Numbered from the stretch's first letter, positions 54,601 to 63,961 are shown. The stretch: 64,000 bases of DNA from Paenibacillus woosongensis (GCF_009725165.1 NZ_WNZW01000001.1:496001-560000); one strand, 5' to 3'. The notes: generated by a model not told the origin, from the sequence alone. Translations and numbers: made by a program.

Positions 54601-55803
54601 CTAGCCCTGCTTCAGCTTATGAACGAATTTCCCCATCCGGTCCAGCGCTTCATTAATTTGATTGACCGAAGTCGCATAGGAGCAGCGCAGGTACCCTTCG
54701 CCGCCAGCCCCAAAAGCAGTGCCGGGCACAGCTGCCACTTTAGCTTCGAGCAGCAGTCGCTGGGCAAATTCATCTGAGCTAAGGCCGGTAGTTTCTATAC
54801 CGGGAAAAGCGTAAAACGCGCCTTGCGGCTCGTGGCAGGATAATCCGATGTCCCGAAGTCCCTGGACAATCAGCCTTCTTCGCTGATTATAGGATTCGAC
54901 CATCTGATCCTTCTCCTCCAAGCCATTCTTGAGCGCTTCTAAAGCAGCGACCTGTCCCATCACGGGCGCACACATCACCGTATACTGATGGATCTTTAGC
55001 ATCGCATAAATCAGTTCCGGATGGCCGCAGGCATAACCCATTCTCCAGCCCGTCATGGCAAAGGCTTTCGAGAAGCCGTTGACAAGAATCGTGCGATCCT
55101 TCATTCCCGGAAGGGAGGCAAAGCTGACATGCTTGCTGCCGTAAGTGAGCTCGGCATAAATCTCGTCGGAAATGACAATCAAATCATGCTTCTCCACCAA
55201 TTTGGCAATCGGAAGCCAGTCTTCGTAAGTCATGATTCCGCCCGTTGGATTGCTGGGATAGTTCAAAATCAGCACCTTGGACTTCGGCGATATTTTCGCT
55301 TCTAGATGCTCCGCCTTTAGCTTGAAGTTATCCTTCGCGTAAGTTTCGATCTCCACGGGGACTCCTCCGCCGATAAAAGATATCGGGGAATAGGAGATGT
55401 AGCAAGGAGCTGGAACAAGTATTTCATCCCCTGGCTCAATCAGCGCCCGGAGCGCCAAATCAATCGCTTCACTCCCGCCTACTGTAACCAGAATTTCATC
55501 CTTGGGATCATAGTTCAGGCCGAACCCATTGTGCAAATACTCCGCAATGGCCTCGCGCAGCTCGGGCGTACCGGCGTTGGAGGTATAGCTCGTGTAACCC
55601 CTCTCCAAAGAATAGACACAGGCTTCCCGGACATGCCATGGCGTAATAAAGTCAGGCTCGCCCACGCCGAGAGTGATGATATCTTTATTGCCGCTGGCAA
55701 GATCGAAGAACTTCCGGATCCCGGAAGGCTGAATCTCTCTTACCCGGGGGGCCAAATAAGATAACATCGATTTGTCCGAATATTGTTGCGATTCTACTGT
55801 CAT
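54601..55803 (-). CDS. alaT: Class I aminotransferase, AlaT-like (alanine transaminase)
   Basis: 400 residues. PLP lysine in VNGFSKAFAMTGWRMGYACG; NYPSNPTGG and SDEIYAELTYG bind the cofactor. It resembles the YugH/AlaT-PatA group. The adjacent Lrp-type gene reproduces the alaR-alaT pair of Bacillus, which supports alanine synthesis from pyruvate and glutamate, though substrate range in this group is broad. Confidence 0.88.
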   Translation of the reverse strand: MTVESQQYSDKSMLSYLAPRVREIQPSGIRKFFDLASGNKDIITLGVGEPDFITPWHVREACVYSLERGYTSYTSNAGTPELREAIAEYLHNGFGLNYDPKDEILVTVGGSEAIDLALRALIEPGDEILVPAPCYISYSPISFIGGGVPVEIETYAKDNFKLKAEHLEAKISPKSKVLILNYPSNPTGGIMTYEDWLPIAKLVEKHDLIVISDEIYAELTYGSKHVSFASLPGMKDRTILVNGFSKAFAMTGWRMGYACGHPELIYAMLKIHQYTVMCAPVMGQVAALEALKNGLEEKDQMVESYNQRRRLIVQGLRDIGLSCHEPQGAFYAFPGIETTGLSSDEFAQRLLLEAKVAAVPGTAFGAGGEGYLRCSYATSVNQINEALDRMGKFVHKLKQG

Positions 55804-55816
55804 AATATTACTTCCT

Positions 55817-56317
55817 TTACGGAGAAATCATGAGACGGCGGTCTTCTTCGGGATCTTCAAAGATAATGCCGTCCTGTTTGTATTTCTTAAGTATGAAATG
55901 GGTCTTTGTCGAGAGCACCGACTCCAGTGTCGACAGCTTGTCGGAGACGAAGCTGGCTACCTCTTTGAGCGTGCGCCCTTCGACTTCTACTAGCAAGTCG
56001 TAGGCTCCTGACATGAGATAGACCGATTTGACCTGAGGGAACAAATAAACCCGCTCGGCAATGGCCTCGAACCCTCGCCCGCGCTCCGGGGTAATTTGCA
56101 CCTCGATCAAGGCGGTTACTTTCTCATCATCCAATTTGCCCGAGTTGACGACCGTCGCGTATTTGACGATGACGTTGTCTTCCTCTAGCTCCGCGATCGC
56201 CACAGACACCTCATCCTCAGTTACTCCCAGCAGGGTTGCCAGAAGAGCAGGGCTTCTTCGGGCGTCTTCTTTCAGAAGGTCCAGCACTTTCAGTTTCAAT
56301 TCGCTAAGTGGTTTCAT
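55817..56317 (-). CDS. alaR: Lrp/AsnC-family regulator, AlaR-like
   Basis: 166 residues. N-terminal HTH (ELKLKVLDLLKEDARRSPAL) and a C-terminal RAM domain (VTALIEVQITPERGRGFEAI ... YLMSGAYDLLVEVEGRTL). It precedes alaT by 13 nt on the same strand and probably activates it. Confidence 0.9.
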   Translation of the reverse strand: MKPLSELKLKVLDLLKEDARRSPALLATLLGVTEDEVSVAIAELEEDNVIVKYATVVNSGKLDDEKVTALIEVQITPERGRGFEAIAERVYLFPQVKSVYLMSGAYDLLVEVEGRTLKEVASFVSDKLSTLESVLSTKTHFILKKYKQDGIIFEDPEEDRRLMISP

Positions 56318-56424
56318 GCTTCATCCTCCAGCGCTGTTCCAGTGGAGCAGGACACTCGTTCCCCCCTGCTCACCGGAATCTAAATTTAATACTTATATTA
56401 CATGAATTTAGGAGTCCTGCAAAG

Positions 56425-56466
56425 AAAAACCGTCCGTTTCGGGAGGCGCTCCTTAGGCGGACGGTT
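56425..56466 (-). terminator. Terminator of the coat-protein operon
   Basis: A perfect 9-bp stem AACCGTCCG / CGGACGGTT (56428-56436 and 56458-56466) with a 21-nt structured loop, followed by TTTTT on the minus strand. Confidence 0.8.
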
Positions 56467-56517
56467 GTATGGGGCTGCTCTTAACTCTTGTGCTTGAGCC
56501 GCTGCAAAAACGGGTTA

Positions 56518-56910
56518 TTAACTGTAAGTATGGTTTCCTGCATTTTGCTGCATATTGGCTTGCGGCGCCTGGCTGCCGCTGCTCATTTGCGCGGTGCGCT
56601 GCTGCGTAAATTGCTGAAGCTGCTGCTGGGTCTGCTGAGCCTCCTGCAGCTTCTTGTCAACCTCCGTACGAATCGCCTTGGAGGGTGCCGTATACATATT
56701 TTGGCTGCTCAGCAGCTGGAACAATTGTCCTTGGAGCTGCAGCGTGCTGTCCGTCAATTGAGTAAACATTTGCCGAACGGAAGGGCATGCGGACTCGGTC
56801 GTCGCTGTCGTATATTCCCGTACGGTCCGTTTAAGGTCGGCCAAAATGACATTTAGCAAATCTTCCTCGGGCAGCAGGTGTGCATTTTGAAATTGTGAAG
56901 TAGGGGTCAA
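56518..56910 (-). CDS. CotF-family spore coat-type protein
   Basis: 130 residues. The first 65 residues resemble CotF-type coat proteins (EEDLLNVILADLKRTVREYT ... ACPSVRQMFTQLTDSTLQLQ); the tail is Gln-rich (QQTQQQLQQFTQQRTAQM). TTG start with AGGAGG upstream. It forms a two-gene unit with the next small gene. Location in the spore coat is expected from the family only. Confidence 0.85.
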   Translation of the reverse strand: MTPTSQFQNAHLLPEEDLLNVILADLKRTVREYTTATTESACPSVRQMFTQLTDSTLQLQGQLFQLLSSQNMYTAPSKAIRTEVDKKLQEAQQTQQQLQQFTQQRTAQMSSGSQAPQANMQQNAGNHTYS

Positions 56911-56941
56911 AGGAATTCCTCCTGTTCAAAGTTCGAATGAT

Positions 56942-57175
56942 TTAATGGGCTTGCGTCGGGGCGAGCGCCTGATGCTGCTGCATGGCTTGGATAAGCTGAT
57001 TGATATGCTGCTCATGCGTTCCGAGCTGGCTTTGAATCACGTTCTGGATGTTCGGATTCTGCGATACGGCTAAAGCTGCCGCAGTCAATTTTAGCAGCAT
57101 TTCTTCATTGGATACCGAATCGGAAATATACTCTAGTTCTTTGGCCGTCAGCGGCTGCATTTGCGAAGCATTCAT
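56942..57175 (-). CDS. Small CotF-like/coat-associated protein
   Basis: 77 residues: MNASQMQPLTAKELEYISDS, then MLLKLTAAALAVSQNPNIQN and a His/Gln-rich end (GTHEQHINQLIQAMQQHQAL). It looks like the helical half of a CotF protein and is first in the unit, 31 nt before the longer coat protein. Start 57175 has CAGGAGG upstream; the open frame beyond it has no ribosome site. Region 57176-57361 upstream is AT-rich and contains the divergent promoters; a sigma-K-like CATATGTATA is present but weak. Confidence 0.82.
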   Translation of the reverse strand: MNASQMQPLTAKELEYISDSVSNEEMLLKLTAAALAVSQNPNIQNVIQSQLGTHEQHINQLIQAMQQHQALAPTQAH

Positions 57176-57361
57176 TAAGATTACCTCCTGAAAAATTGGT
57201 TGCATTCCATTCAGGAATATTATGTCCAAGGGGACCATGGATATGTAACCGCGCATAAAATGTACAAGTTTTATACATATGGAGCGATATTTTGCGCACC
57301 ATTTTAAAGTAAAAAACAAGATCTTGACCATTTCCATGTGATAAAGGAGCGATAGCCACTC

Positions 57362-58609
57362 ATGAAGCTGCACAGCGGAAATTTCGCCTGGCAAAATACC
57401 TTGCCTGTTCCACCGCAATACGAAACGCTCCAGCACGATATATCCTGCGATTGTCTTATTATTGGCGGAGGAGTCAGCGGGGCGCTGTGCGCCTATTTCC
57501 TAGCTGAATCCGGCATCCATACCGTACTGATTGACAAAAGAAAAATAGCATCGGGGAGCACCTTGGCGAACACTGGATTAATACAATTTTCAAATGACAA
57601 AACATTGAGATCATTAATCCATACGTTTGGAGAGAAGCAGGCCGTCCGTTTCTATCAAATGTGCCGGGAAGCCGTAAGCAAGCTGTTTAAGCTTAGTCAG
57701 GGCCTGAAGCCGGAAGCTCGTTTCCTTACGAGAAACAGCCTGTACTTCGCTAGTACCGATGACGATGTAGGCATGCTGCATCAGGAATATGAAACGCTTC
57801 GAAAATACCATTTTCCGGTCGAATGGTGGGACAGAACGCATATTGCAGACCGCTTCCCATTCGAGAAGCCGGGAGCTATTTATAACGATGGAGATGGTGA
57901 GGGAAATCCCGTCGCTTTCGTTCATGGGCTGATCGAAGCCGCTTCCGCCATGGGACTAGCCGTCTTTGAGAACACCGAAGCGACCGGCTTTGACTTTGAG
58001 CCACAAGGTGTCCTGTGCCGCACTGGGAACTATGTGATCCGGGCACGGCATGTTATTTTTGCAACGGGATATGAGACTCAGGAGTTCCATAAAGAAAGAG
58101 GCGCATATTTGTCATCAAGCTATGTGGTGGCCACCGAACCCGCTGAGCATTTTGACGATTGGTTCGAACGCTGCCTTCTTTGGGAGACAGCCCGGCCGTA
58201 TCTTTATTTGCGGACAACGCCGGACAAGCGCATATTAATTGGCGGCCTCGACGAGCCGCTGCCAGGCGGGAAGCTGAATGAGAGCCGGTATCTGAACCAG
58301 GGGAAGAGACTGCTGAAGAAGATGCATGAGCTGTTTCCGGGTAAGCGGGAGTTGAAGGCTGATTATGCTTGGGGCGCCGTGTTTGGACAAAGCCGGGACG
58401 GATTGCCGTTCATCGGCACTCACCCGAGTTTTCCCTGCTGTTATTTCATCGAGGGTTATGGAGGCAATGGCACAGTATACAGCATGATCGCCGCGGAAAT
58501 GCTGACCGACGTGCTTCTTGGAAAGAATCGGCCAGACATGGAATGGTTTTCGCTGACAAGAACCTCGAAACCAGCCCCGGCAGCAAGCCGCTTAAGAACC
58601 AGGCCCTGA
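57362..58609 (+). CDS. FAD-dependent oxidoreductase (DAO/glycine-oxidase-like family)
   Basis: 415 residues. Rossmann motif CDCLIIGGGVSGALCAYFLA near residues 30-50 binds FAD; HVIFATGYET and the C-terminal DGLPFIGTHP ... YFIEGYGGNGTVYSMIAAEM are typical of the D-amino acid oxidase superfamily. The likely reaction is amine or amino-acid oxidation; substrate unknown. Ribosome site AAAGGAGCG. Divergent from the coat genes, convergent with the MFS gene. Confidence 0.9.
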   Translation: MKLHSGNFAWQNTLPVPPQYETLQHDISCDCLIIGGGVSGALCAYFLAESGIHTVLIDKRKIASGSTLANTGLIQFSNDKTLRSLIHTFGEKQAVRFYQMCREAVSKLFKLSQGLKPEARFLTRNSLYFASTDDDVGMLHQEYETLRKYHFPVEWWDRTHIADRFPFEKPGAIYNDGDGEGNPVAFVHGLIEAASAMGLAVFENTEATGFDFEPQGVLCRTGNYVIRARHVIFATGYETQEFHKERGAYLSSSYVVATEPAEHFDDWFERCLLWETARPYLYLRTTPDKRILIGGLDEPLPGGKLNESRYLNQGKRLLKKMHELFPGKRELKADYAWGAVFGQSRDGLPFIGTHPSFPCCYFIEGYGGNGTVYSMIAAEMLTDVLLGKNRPDMEWFSLTRTSKPAPAASRLRTRP

Positions 58610-58631
58610 AACTGAAGGAGTTTCAAGGCCT
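58601..58631. terminator. Bidirectional hairpin between oxidoreductase and MFS genes
   Basis: A 12-bp stem with one mismatch (AGGCCCTGAAAC / GTTTCAAGGCCT), loop TGAAGGA. It contains the oxidoreductase stop codon and ends next to the MFS stop. Confidence 0.6.
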
Positions 58632-59817
58632 ATGCCGCCAGCAGCTTCCGCATGGCAAGCCAGCTCATCAGCGGAGCGGCCCCTAGACCGGCCATCAGCC
58701 ATAAGATCGTCGACATATGCGGGGAACGGGTGTAGAGCCAGATAAAGATAGCTATGCCTGCTAATCTCCCGACCATCATGCTGATTTCGCGCAGAACGAT
58801 CAATTCCACGCGATGCTCGGCATCCGTTTTGTCCCGACCCATTAAATCGAACACCGAAGAGATCATGGGGATAATGTACAGTGGCATGAACAACGAGGTG
58901 CCTACCCCGAATATAAGCAAGGTCATATAGCTCATTTTCCATAGCAGCGGAATGACGATGAGCGTCATCATGAATGCGCCTATCAGCATCTCCAACCAGC
59001 GGTGACGTATGGCCAGCCACTTGCCCGCCGCCCAGTAGCTGACCAAGGATACCAGGGAAGTGATCAGCATATATTGCCCGACCTTCCACTCCGAAGACGT
59101 GCTAATATAGACGAGCAAATTAATCATAAATATGAAGACCCCTTCTCTAAGACCGTAAACGATCGACGCGGGAACGGCCTGTCTCCAGGGGCTTCCTGGC
59201 TTAAGGCGCCGCACGGGCTCCAGCCATCGGTACCCCTTGCCCCTCTCCCGTTTTTTTAAACGGAAGCTTAGCAGGACTCCTCCTCCGTACACGATCAGCG
59301 ATACCGTGAAAATAACTCTGTACCCCCGTACGCCAGGCATCACTGAAATCAGCCATCCGGACAGCCACGGACCGATGATCCCAATCACCGACCCCATAAC
59401 ACCTACCCAACCGTTAAAGAGATCTCGATTAGCCTTGTCGGTCACTTCAAAGTAAACGACGTTGAACGCGAGCCAGAAGATCCCCGCCCCAATGCCGGAT
59501 AGGATGCCAAGGGGCCAAATATAATGCACCATTCGAGCGCCGGTCGCCAGCACCAGCAAATAGAACAGTCCAGAAATGATGATCCCCAACCGCAGAATAA
59601 TCATTTTATCCCGCTCCTTCACCCATTTGCCGGCAATCCAGAACGTAAGGCCTATAGCCAACTGCTGGCTAAAGGCGAACCAGCCGATCATTGTGAAGTC
59701 CTGCTTGAATTTCCATAAGTATACGTTCAGGAAGGTGCCGGACAATGCTCCAGCGAGTACGAATAAACTATTAACAGTTAACAGCAGCTTGCATTGTTGA
59801 TCTAGCGCGCTCTTCAT
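58630..59817 (-). CDS. Major facilitator superfamily transporter
   Basis: 395 residues with about 11-12 predicted membrane helices and a basic cytoplasmic loop in the middle (LKKRERGKGYRWLEPVRRLK). N-terminal NSLFVLAGALSGTFLNVYLW and FWIAGKWVKERDKM fit the MFS helix 2-3 loop. The substrate is not evident and the neighbours give no clue. Confidence 0.88.
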   Translation of the reverse strand: MKSALDQQCKLLLTVNSLFVLAGALSGTFLNVYLWKFKQDFTMIGWFAFSQQLAIGLTFWIAGKWVKERDKMIILRLGIIISGLFYLLVLATGARMVHYIWPLGILSGIGAGIFWLAFNVVYFEVTDKANRDLFNGWVGVMGSVIGIIGPWLSGWLISVMPGVRGYRVIFTVSLIVYGGGVLLSFRLKKRERGKGYRWLEPVRRLKPGSPWRQAVPASIVYGLREGVFIFMINLLVYISTSSEWKVGQYMLITSLVSLVSYWAAGKWLAIRHRWLEMLIGAFMMTLIVIPLLWKMSYMTLLIFGVGTSLFMPLYIIPMISSVFDLMGRDKTDAEHRVELIVLREISMMVGRLAGIAIFIWLYTRSPHMSTILWLMAGLGAAPLMSWLAMRKLLAA

Positions 59818-59861
59818 GCTTGCTCCTCCACAGGTTACTGATTTCCCCAGTAAGGATGCCC

Positions 59862-59897
59862 AAAAAAAGAAAAAAGCATGATCAAATCATGCTTTTT
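59862..59897 (-). terminator. Terminator of the mutS2-DUF350-zinc ribbon unit
   Basis: A perfect 12-bp stem AAAAAGCATGAT / ATCATGCTTTTT (59871-59882 and 59886-59897), loop of 3, then T-rich sequence on the minus strand. The TGA of the zinc-ribbon gene lies in the stem. Confidence 0.85.
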
Positions 59898-60414
59898 CAC
59901 TCACTGTGCGAATAAAGGTGTTGCGCTCTTCCTCGGCCAAAAAGCGGCTTACGCTGAAGCAGGCCGAACATACATACACGTTAAGCTTCAGCGTTCCGGA
60001 CAGCAGCGGACTCTGCATCCCCTTCGGGACGACCGGTTCAAACGAGCTGCCGCTGATCTCCTGTTGCCCTGCGTGCAGCATGTACTCGCGGCAATGCGGG
60101 CATTCCGGGACTTCATCCTGGCCATCCAGCACTTTCTCTACGCCGGATTCATAAGCGAGCAGATCCCCTCCGCCGGCTACAAAGCTCTCAACCCGGCGAA
60201 TCGCGTCCAGGTGCGTATCGCCCTCTTCCCAATAATCCGCCCCTTCCTCATCACCGTCAGCTTCGTCCTCGAACTCTTCTTCATCTCCAAGCTGAATGTT
60301 CAAGGTGCGGTAGCCCTTCAGCTCATTATGGCAATAAGGGCATTGCTCCTCCGCTCCAAGCTCCTCATCCCACACGATTTCCGTTTGACACCAGGGACAA
60401 ATCGTCGACTCCAT
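59887..60414 (-). CDS. Zinc-ribbon protein of unknown function
   Basis: 175 residues. Two cysteine-rich units: CPWCQTEIVWDEELGAEEQC + PYCHNEL at the N-terminus, and CPHCREYML ... CSACFSVSRF at the C-terminus, joined by a very acidic linker (DEEEFEDEADGDEEGADYWE). Start 60414 has AAAGGACG upstream. It is last in a probable operon mutS2 - DUF350 - 30-residue membrane peptide - this gene. Confidence 0.78.
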   Translation of the reverse strand: MESTICPWCQTEIVWDEELGAEEQCPYCHNELKGYRTLNIQLGDEEEFEDEADGDEEGADYWEEGDTHLDAIRRVESFVAGGGDLLAYESGVEKVLDGQDEVPECPHCREYMLHAGQQEISGSSFEPVVPKGMQSPLLSGTLKLNVYVCSACFSVSRFLAEEERNTFIRTVSEKA

Positions 60415-60439
60415 ATACAGCCCGTCCTTTCTAACTCGG

Positions 60440-60532
60440 TTATGACTTCCACAGAAAAACAATCCCGCCGATCAGGAACAATATGGCGGCCACAAATATG
60501 ACGCTTGTCAGGTTTTTAATAAAATTTCGCAT
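60440..60532 (-). CDS. 30-residue single-pass membrane peptide
   Basis: ATG 60532 preceded by AAGGGGG opens a 30-codon frame: a basic start (MRNFIKNLTS), one hydrophobic helix (VIFVAAILFLIGGIVFLW) and a final Lys-Ser. It sits 10 nt after the DUF350 stop and 25 nt before the zinc-ribbon start. Its fit in the operon makes it likely real; function unknown. Confidence 0.7.
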   Translation of the reverse strand: MRNFIKNLTSVIFVAAILFLIGGIVFLWKS

Positions 60533-60542
60533 GACGTCCCCC

Positions 60543-60959
60543 TTATCCTATGCAGACTCCGATCAAAAAAGATACCGATACCGATACAGACATCGCAATG
60601 AATCCAACAGCGACATTGCCCTTGGCGATTTCCTCATCGATGCGGAACACCGGGGTTAAAAATTCAAACAAAATATAAGCTGCAAAAAGCAGTACGGCCC
60701 CGACCAATGACCAAATCATGAATTCATAAATCGGGGAATGGACTGCAGCATAACGAATGACGTTGCTGATACCGAAGATTTTGCCGCCCGTGGCGATCGA
60801 CGCCGCCAGGTTGCCCTGCTTGATTTCCTGCCAGCAGCGATACTTGGCCACCAATTCGAAGCAGGACAAAAACACGATCAATTCCATTACAGCGATGGAT
60901 AGATAACCGATCATCAGCCCGAACGGCTGCTCCAGCAACGGTTCAATGTTTCCTGTCAA
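60543..60959 (-). CDS. DUF350-family membrane protein
   Basis: 138 residues with four predicted membrane helices arranged as two repeats. Each repeat follows a G-N-x-A-x-x/V-x-x-G pattern: EIKQGNLAASIATGGKIFGI and EIAKGNVAVGFIAMSVSVSV, the hallmark of DUF350. Function unknown. TTG start at 60959, 20 nt after the mutS2 stop. Confidence 0.85.
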   Translation of the reverse strand: MTGNIEPLLEQPFGLMIGYLSIAVMELIVFLSCFELVAKYRCWQEIKQGNLAASIATGGKIFGISNVIRYAAVHSPIYEFMIWSLVGAVLLFAAYILFEFLTPVFRIDEEIAKGNVAVGFIAMSVSVSVSFLIGVCIG

Positions 60960-60979
60960 TTCGCCTTCGCTCCTCCCGC

Positions 60980-63346
60980 TTATTTCAGCTCGGCTACCGT
61001 GACTCCCGTACCGCCTTCTCCGTAATTGCCCAACCGGTAGCTTTTTATATGTTTATGCTTGCGGAGATACTCCGATATTCCCGTCCGCAAAATTCCCGTT
61101 CCTTTACCATGAATGATGTAAATCTGCCCCAGGTTGCCGAGATATGCCTCGTCAATGAAGCGGTCCACCTCAATCAGCGCTTCCTCCAGGTTAGCGCCCC
61201 GCAGATCTAGTTCGCTGCGCACGTTCTCATCGCGAGTACGCTTGACGCTGGCTACAGCCTTTTGAGCTGCCTTCGCCGCAGACGGGGCCGAGGCTGATAT
61301 AAGCTCCAGATCATCAAGGCTGACCTTCATCTTCATAATTCCCAGCTGAACAAGCGCCTCTTTGCCGGCGAGCTCCACGACATGCCCTTTCTGGTTCAGG
61401 CTGTAGACCATAACCTCGTCGCCGGCCTCGATTTTGCGCGGAGCCTTATTCCCCTGGCGAGCCGGCCCGCTCTTCTTCCGCTTAGGCTCGGCCTCCTCCA
61501 GTTCCTTCCTGGCGGCAATCAGCTTATGCTCCTTCACGGATGAGCCCTCTTCAAGGGCAAGCTTCCGCAGGTCCTCAATGATCCGCTCGGCTTCGCTGCG
61601 CGCCTTGGCTATGATCGCTCTCGCTTCTTCCTCGGCCTTGTCGATCCGCTTGTCGCGTTCACGCGTCAGCTTGTCCAGCTCGGCTTCATGCCTCTTCCGC
61701 AGCTCCTCTAGCTCTTTGCGCAGCCGCTGCGCCGTCTCCCGCTCCTGCTCGGCGCCAAGACGGTTCTCTTCAAGCGATGCAATCATGTGCTCGACCCGCA
61801 AATCCTCTTCCTTGACTTCACCACGGGCAAAATCGAGGATCTGCTCCGACAATCCCAGGCGTTCTGCAATCGCAAACGCGTTGCTTCGCCCAGGAACTCC
61901 AACGAGCAGCCGATAGGTCGGACTCAGCGTGTTCACGTCAAATTCCATGCTCGCATTGATGACGCCTTTGCGTTCGTACGCATAGGCTTTGAGTTCACTG
62001 TAATGCGTGCTCGCTACCATCCGGCATCCTAGCGAATGAATATGCTCCAGAATGGCAATGGCGAGCGCCGAGCCCTCCGCCGGATCCGTTCCCGCTCCGA
62101 CTTCGTCCAGCAGCACCAGGCTCTTGGCCGTCATCCGGCGCAAAATGGAAATAATATTCGTCATATGGCTGGAAAACGTACTAAGACTTTGTTCAATACT
62201 CTGCTCGTCGCCGATATCGGCATAGATGGCATCAAACACGCAGAGCTGGCTGCCATCCTCCGCCGGAACAAACAAGCCCGACATCGCCATCAGGCTCAGC
62301 AGTCCGATCGTTTTCAAAGTTACCGTCTTCCCCCCGGTATTTGGGCCAGTAACGATGATCGAGGTATACTGGTTACCCAGTTCCACATCAATAGGTACGA
62401 CTTGATCCGCCGGAATAAGCGGGTGGCGCCCCTTCTTCAGCTTCAGAAAGCCGCGGTCGTTCATGCGGGGCAGCTCAGCCTTCATCTCTCTGGCCAGGCG
62501 GGCTTTCGCAAAAATGAAGTCGAGCTGGGCCAGCACGTCGCTATCGTAGCTGAGAAGCTCGGCTTGCTCGCCGACGAGCGCCGTCAGCTTTTGCAAAATC
62601 ACTTCGATTTCCCGCTCTTCCTTCAGCCTCGTCTCCCGCAGTTTGTTGTTCATGGCTACGATCGATTCAGGCTCGATGAACAAGGTTGCACCGGAGCCGG
62701 ACTGATCATGGACAATGCCGCCAAAATGCGCGCGGTACTCCGCCTTCACGGGAATAACGAAACGGTCTCCACGGATCGTGATCAGCTGATCCTGCAGCAT
62801 CTTCGCAACGCTGGAGGAACGAATCATCGCCTCCAGCTTCTCACGAATCCGCACTTCGCCGCCGCGCAGCTCCCGGCGTATTTGTGCCAGCTCGGGACTG
62901 GCCGAATCCAGCACCTCCGCGCTGTCGTCGATACAACGTTTGATCTTATCCTCGAGCGGTTTCTGCTCGCTGAGCATGTCGGTTAACGTAAACAGCAGAT
63001 CTACGGGTTCATCCTCATGGATGTTGGCAATATACCGCTTCACACGGCGCGATCCCTCAAGCGTGGTAGCGATGCCCAGCAGCTCATGCGGATTCAGTGT
63101 ACCGCCGATCCGCGCACGCTTCACGGCAGGTATGATATCGACAATCCCGCCGAAGGATGGAGCGCCTTTTAGCCGATCCACCTTAAAGGCTTCGTCTGTT
63201 CCCTGCAGCAGGCGTTTGACTTCATCAAGGTCGGAGACGGGTGATAGGCGTTCCGCCGCCGTCTTGCCCAGCGATGTCTGAGCATATTTCACAAGCATAT
63301 CTATAATTTTATGATATTCCATCGTTTTCAAAATTTTCTCATCCAA
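60980..63346 (-). CDS. mutS2: MutS2 (RqcU) ATPase/endonuclease
   Basis: 788 residues: MutS core and lever, ABC-type ATPase with Walker A GPNTGGKT (334-341) and LVLLDEVGAGTDPAEGSA, a long coiled coil (about 515-620), a KOW-like segment (GDEVMVYSLNQKGHVVELAG) and a C-terminal Smr nuclease domain (SELDLRGANLEEALIEVDRF ... IIHGKGTGILR). MutS2 suppresses recombination and in Bacillus also splits collided ribosomes. TTG start at 63346; the ribosome site GGGGAG is unusually distant (about 12 nt). A TATAAT lies upstream at 63423-63428. Confidence 0.95.
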   Translation of the reverse strand: MDEKILKTMEYHKIIDMLVKYAQTSLGKTAAERLSPVSDLDEVKRLLQGTDEAFKVDRLKGAPSFGGIVDIIPAVKRARIGGTLNPHELLGIATTLEGSRRVKRYIANIHEDEPVDLLFTLTDMLSEQKPLEDKIKRCIDDSAEVLDSASPELAQIRRELRGGEVRIREKLEAMIRSSSVAKMLQDQLITIRGDRFVIPVKAEYRAHFGGIVHDQSGSGATLFIEPESIVAMNNKLRETRLKEEREIEVILQKLTALVGEQAELLSYDSDVLAQLDFIFAKARLAREMKAELPRMNDRGFLKLKKGRHPLIPADQVVPIDVELGNQYTSIIVTGPNTGGKTVTLKTIGLLSLMAMSGLFVPAEDGSQLCVFDAIYADIGDEQSIEQSLSTFSSHMTNIISILRRMTAKSLVLLDEVGAGTDPAEGSALAIAILEHIHSLGCRMVASTHYSELKAYAYERKGVINASMEFDVNTLSPTYRLLVGVPGRSNAFAIAERLGLSEQILDFARGEVKEEDLRVEHMIASLEENRLGAEQERETAQRLRKELEELRKRHEAELDKLTRERDKRIDKAEEEARAIIAKARSEAERIIEDLRKLALEEGSSVKEHKLIAARKELEEAEPKRKKSGPARQGNKAPRKIEAGDEVMVYSLNQKGHVVELAGKEALVQLGIMKMKVSLDDLELISASAPSAAKAAQKAVASVKRTRDENVRSELDLRGANLEEALIEVDRFIDEAYLGNLGQIYIIHGKGTGILRTGISEYLRKHKHIKSYRLGNYGEGGTGVTVAELK

Positions 63347-63541
63347 AAACGATCACAACTCCCCTCGGGACTATGTTCTAATACTTCAGCGTGATCAAAA
63401 TGGAGCTTTTTGAACAACTCCTATTATAGCGAAATCACACATTTTGCGCCATTTTGCAAAGTAACACACATAAGAAATGCACTTACGGAACATTATATAC
63501 ACGTATACGAAACGTTAATTTGACAAAGGAGGCCTTGTGCC

Positions 63542-63904
63542 ATGAATTTCCTGGGACACGTCGTTCGCTTTATCGTATCCGCTCTGGTACTGCTCGTCGT
63601 AGGCTGGATCGTCCCGCAATTCAGCGTAGGCGGATTCGGCAGCGCCCTTCTGCTTGCTCTAGTCATCGCGCTTCTGGGCTGGGCTATTGAAGGGATCTTC
63701 GGCAAACGGGTTACCCCTTTCGGCCGCGGTATCGTCGGCTTTCTCGCCAGCGCTTTGGTCATCTGGCTTGCGCAGTTTATCATCTCGGGCGTATCCGTCT
63801 CGATTCTCGGAGCGCTGCTGGCCGCTCTCGTCATTGGGATTATCGACCTGTTCATCCCGGCCGGCTCGCCGTTCGATGCAGCGAAGAACAAATCAGACCG
63901 TTAG
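63542..63904 (+). CDS. Phage-holin-4-like (YvlD-type) small membrane protein
   Basis: 120 residues with four hydrophobic helices (VVRFIVSALVLLVVGWIVPQ, ALLLALVIALLGWAI, GIVGFLASALVIWLAQFII, ILGALLAALVIGIIDLFI). The pattern is that of the holin-like YvlD family found widely in bacterial chromosomes; no lysis genes are nearby, so it is not evidence for a prophage. Ribosome site AAAGGAGG. Function unknown. Confidence 0.82.
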   Translation: MNFLGHVVRFIVSALVLLVVGWIVPQFSVGGFGSALLLALVIALLGWAIEGIFGKRVTPFGRGIVGFLASALVIWLAQFIISGVSVSILGALLAALVIGIIDLFIPAGSPFDAAKNKSDR

Positions 63905-63922
63905 CCTTCAGACTGCCGGTTT

Positions 63923-63961
63923 GCAAGCAGCTCCCTGCCTTATAAGCAGGGAGCTGCTTGC
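63923..63961 (+). terminator. Hairpin after the holin-like gene
   Basis: A perfect 16-bp stem GCAAGCAGCTCCCTGC / GCAGGGAGCTGCTTGC with a 7-nt loop, 18 nt after the stop. No long T-run follows, but its stability and position suggest a terminator. Confidence 0.7.

Noticed and set aside
63542..63904. Prophage or lysis module because of the holin-like protein
   Set aside because: No endolysin, integrase, capsid or attachment sequence is near; this holin-like family is common on bacterial chromosomes.
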